From contig CALCHY010000121.1 of the NCBI GenBank assembly GCA_937907415.1, positions 1 to 8,462 of the forward strand: a stretch of 8,462 bases of DNA, written 5' to 3'. This document shows, piece after piece, positions 6,739-8,462 of this stretch; the first letter of the stretch is position 1, and every line of letters starts with the position of its first letter. Source of the DNA: an uncultured Trueperaceae bacterium (GTDB lineage: Bacteria > Deinococcota > Deinococci > Deinococcales > Trueperaceae). The notes beneath the pieces were generated by a model. The model saw nothing but the letters and a program-made list of their open reading frames with translations, made no database searches and had not been told where the DNA came from. Both the position numbers and the translations under genes were made by a program.

Positions 6739-8462
6739 GTGGAGCATACTCTGAAGTCTGCTGGCGACTACTACGACCTAGGGGCGTACTCGCGGCCGAT
6801 AAACAATCAGGCGCCAGCGGCGCAACTGTGGTTCGACCGTGGCCTCAACTGGTGCTACGGCTACCACCACGAGGAGGCGATCGCCTGCTTCCAGCGCGCG
6901 GTGGAAGCAGACCCGGGTTGCGCCATGGCCTACTGGGGAGTCGCTTACGCGGCGGGCTGCAACTACAACAAGCCGTGGGAGGCGTTCCTCGAAGAGGAGC
7001 GGGAAGCTGCGCTGGCGCTAGCTCGCGAAGCCGTGGGGCTTGCCGCTAAGGCCGTCGCGGACGCTGGCCCGGCCGCCTGGCCGGCAGAAGCGGCCCTGGT
7101 GGCCGCCCTGCAACGCCGCTACCCAGCAGCAGGCGCGCAGGAAGCGGAGCCATTCCAAGCCTGGAACGACGACTACGCCGCGGCCATGCGCGAGGTGTAC
7201 GCCGTGCACGGCGCCGACGCCGACGTGGCCGCCCTGTTCGCGGAGGCGCTCATCAACCGCACGCCATGGCAACTCTGGGACTTGGCAACCGGGGACCCAG
7301 CCGAGGGGGCGGACACCCTCGAAGCTCAAGCGGTGCTCGAGCGGGCCAACGAGCAGCGCGAGGCAGCCGGCGCTTTGCCGCACCCAGGCCTGCTCCACAT
7401 CTACATCCACACCATGGAGATGTCGCCACGCCCGGAAGCGGCCCTGCGAGCCGCCGACGCGCTGCGTGACCTGGTGCCAGACGCTGGCCACTTGCGCCAC
7501 ATGGCGTCGCACATAGACGTGCTGTGCGGTAACTACCACGACTCGCTGGTGGCCAACGAGCACGCGATCGCGGCAGACGACAAACTCTTCGCCCGTGCGG
7601 ATGGCACGGAGTTCTACACCCTCTACCGGTGCCACAACATTCACTTCAAGATCTACTCGGCGCTGTTCCTCGGTCAGCTGCAGCCGGCGCTAGAGGGATC
7701 GCGGCAGCTCGAAGCTGCGCTGCCTGAGGAGCTGTTGCGCGTGCAACTGCCGCCCATGGCGGACTGGCTCGAGGGGTTCTTGAGCATGCGCGTGCACGTC
7801 CTCATCCGCTTCGGGCGCTGGCAAGACGTGCTCGACCTCCCGCTGCCAGCCGACGAGGAGCTCTACTGCGTAACGACGGCGATGCTGCGTTACGCGCGCG
7901 GTGTGGCGCTCGCCGCCCTAGGAGACGTGCCCGGCGCCCTGGTCGAGCAGCGCGAGTTCCGCGTAGCCACCGCCAGGGTGCCAGCCAGCCGCACGGTGTT
8001 CAACAACACGTGCCTCGCCGTTCTCGGCGTGGCGGACCAGATGCTCGAGGGCGAGTTGCGTTACCGCGCGCGCGACTACGACGAGGCGTTCGCCGCGCTG
8101 CGCGAGGCGATCGCCCTGTCCGACAGCCTCCCGTACGACGAGCCGTGGGCCTGGATGCAACCGGTGCGCCACGCGCTCGGCGCCCTGCTGCTCGAGCAGG
8201 GCCGCGTTGAAGAAGCGCTAGAGGCGTACCGCGACGATCTTGGCCTCACGCGGCGAGTGCCGCGCGCGCTGCAACACCCAGACAACGTGTGGGCGCTGCA
8301 CGGCCTCGTCGAGTGCTTGGAGCGCCTAGGTCGCCAAGATGAAGCCGACGTGTTCCGGCCTAGGCTGGCCCTCGCCGTAGCGCGGGCGGACGTCGCGATC
8401 GGTTCGTCGTGCTTCTGCCGCCTGGAGGAGGCGCCGGCTGCTGGTGGGCACTGCTGCCACTG
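6739..8462 (+). CDS. TPR-repeat protein with conserved His/Cys motifs (stop codon probably at the right edge)
   Basis: A predicted soluble helical-repeat protein, 574 codons in the window. The last two bases, TG, probably begin the stop, so it is nearly complete. No signal peptide or membrane segment is visible. It opens with DYYDLGAYSRP (10-20). A TPR-like pair follows at about 35-75, with WCYGYHHEEAIACFQRAVEADP and WGVAYAAG. Further repeats lie at about 435-468, 476-505 and 516-548. The middle carries an unusual His-rich stretch: HPGLLHIYIHTMEM (215-228) and GHLRHMASHID (250-260), then CHNIH at 298-302. The C-terminus has SCFC (Cys558, Cys560) and ends HCCH (571-574). I recognise this as a widespread bacterial TPR family with a conserved SRP...WFDRGLNW-type start, but I know of no established function. 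The His and Cys residues could bind metal (inference). The start is uncertain: GTG 6739 has GAGG five bases upstream, while GTG 6733 lacks an RBS. The only in-frame stop upstream is at 6664. The gene is divergent from nifJ, so a functional link is only possible. Confidence 0.85.
   Translation, partial: MEHTLKSAGDYYDLGAYSRPINNQAPAAQLWFDRGLNWCYGYHHEEAIACFQRAVEADPGCAMAYWGVAYAAGCNYNKPWEAFLEEEREAALALAREAVGLAAKAVADAGPAAWPAEAALVAALQRRYPAAGAQEAEPFQAWNDDYAAAMREVYAVHGADADVAALFAEALINRTPWQLWDLATGDPAEGADTLEAQAVLERANEQREAAGALPHPGLLHIYIHTMEMSPRPEAALRAADALRDLVPDAGHLRHMASHIDVLCGNYHDSLVANEHAIAADDKLFARADGTEFYTLYRCHNIHFKIYSALFLGQLQPALEGSRQLEAALPEELLRVQLPPMADWLEGFLSMRVHVLIRFGRWQDVLDLPLPADEELYCVTTAMLRYARGVALAALGDVPGALVEQREFRVATARVPASRTVFNNTCLAVLGVADQMLEGELRYRARDYDEAFAALREAIALSDSLPYDEPWAWMQPVRHALGALLLEQGRVEEALEAYRDDLGLTRRVPRALQHPDNVWALHGLVECLERLGRQDEADVFRPRLALAVARADVAIGSSCFCRLEEAPAAGGHCCH

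Noticed and set aside
6559..6747. Small 62-residue minus-strand frame in the divergent spacer
   Set aside because: No convincing RBS, no recognisable motif, and it overlaps the probable start of the TPR gene.
7018..7644. 208-residue minus-strand frame opposite the TPR gene
   Set aside because: The plus-strand TPR frame is continuous and family-like across it. The opposing translation has no recognisable motif.
1..8462. CRISPR array, transposon ends, tRNA or prophage signs
   Set aside because: No spaced direct repeats, terminal inverted repeats, transposase/integrase motifs or tRNA-like cloverleaf were seen.

Overview
This is a high-GC bacterial window, roughly two-thirds G+C by eye. It has compact genes, NTG starts and recognisable Shine-Dalgarno sites. 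I see no mobile element, CRISPR array, tRNA or rRNA. The gene content fits a chromosomal central-metabolism locus. The sequence does not fix the phylum. A Deinococcota (Trueperaceae-like), Chloroflexota or actinobacterial origin would all be compatible, and that is only a guess.

Layout: bases 1 to about 6501 hold three genes on the minus strand, read from right to left. First is nifJ (pyruvate:ferredoxin/flavodoxin oxidoreductase, GTG start at 6501, stop at 2845). Next is a dihydroorotate-dehydrogenase-like FMN protein (2848 to 1832), whose ATG overlaps the nifJ stop in an ATGA. After a 100-base gap comes ppdK (pyruvate, phosphate dikinase), which starts at 1731 and runs off the left edge after 577 codons. 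A divergent spacer of about 240 bases (6502-6738) separates this cluster from a plus-strand gene. That gene encodes a 574-residue TPR-repeat protein with unusual His and Cys motifs, and it reaches the right edge just where a stop codon appears to begin.

How the genes may work together: PFOR interconverts pyruvate + CoA with acetyl-CoA + CO2 and reduced ferredoxin or flavodoxin. PPDK interconverts pyruvate + ATP + Pi with PEP + AMP + PPi. Side by side they form a reversible acetyl-CoA/pyruvate/PEP module, usable for energy-saving glycolysis or for gluconeogenic carbon entry. The flavoprotein between them keeps the FMN barrel of class 1 dihydroorotate dehydrogenases but lacks the catalytic Cys/Ser loop. 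It is translationally coupled to nifJ, which suggests a redox or accessory role tied to PFOR rather than pyrimidine synthesis. The TPR protein belongs to a family I recognise by sequence but whose function I do not know.

The most interesting points are the active-site-less DHOD-like protein coupled to nifJ, the His/Cys motifs of the TPR protein, and a strong GUAA-tetraloop hairpin in front of ppdK. I find no convincing entirely new multi-gene system.
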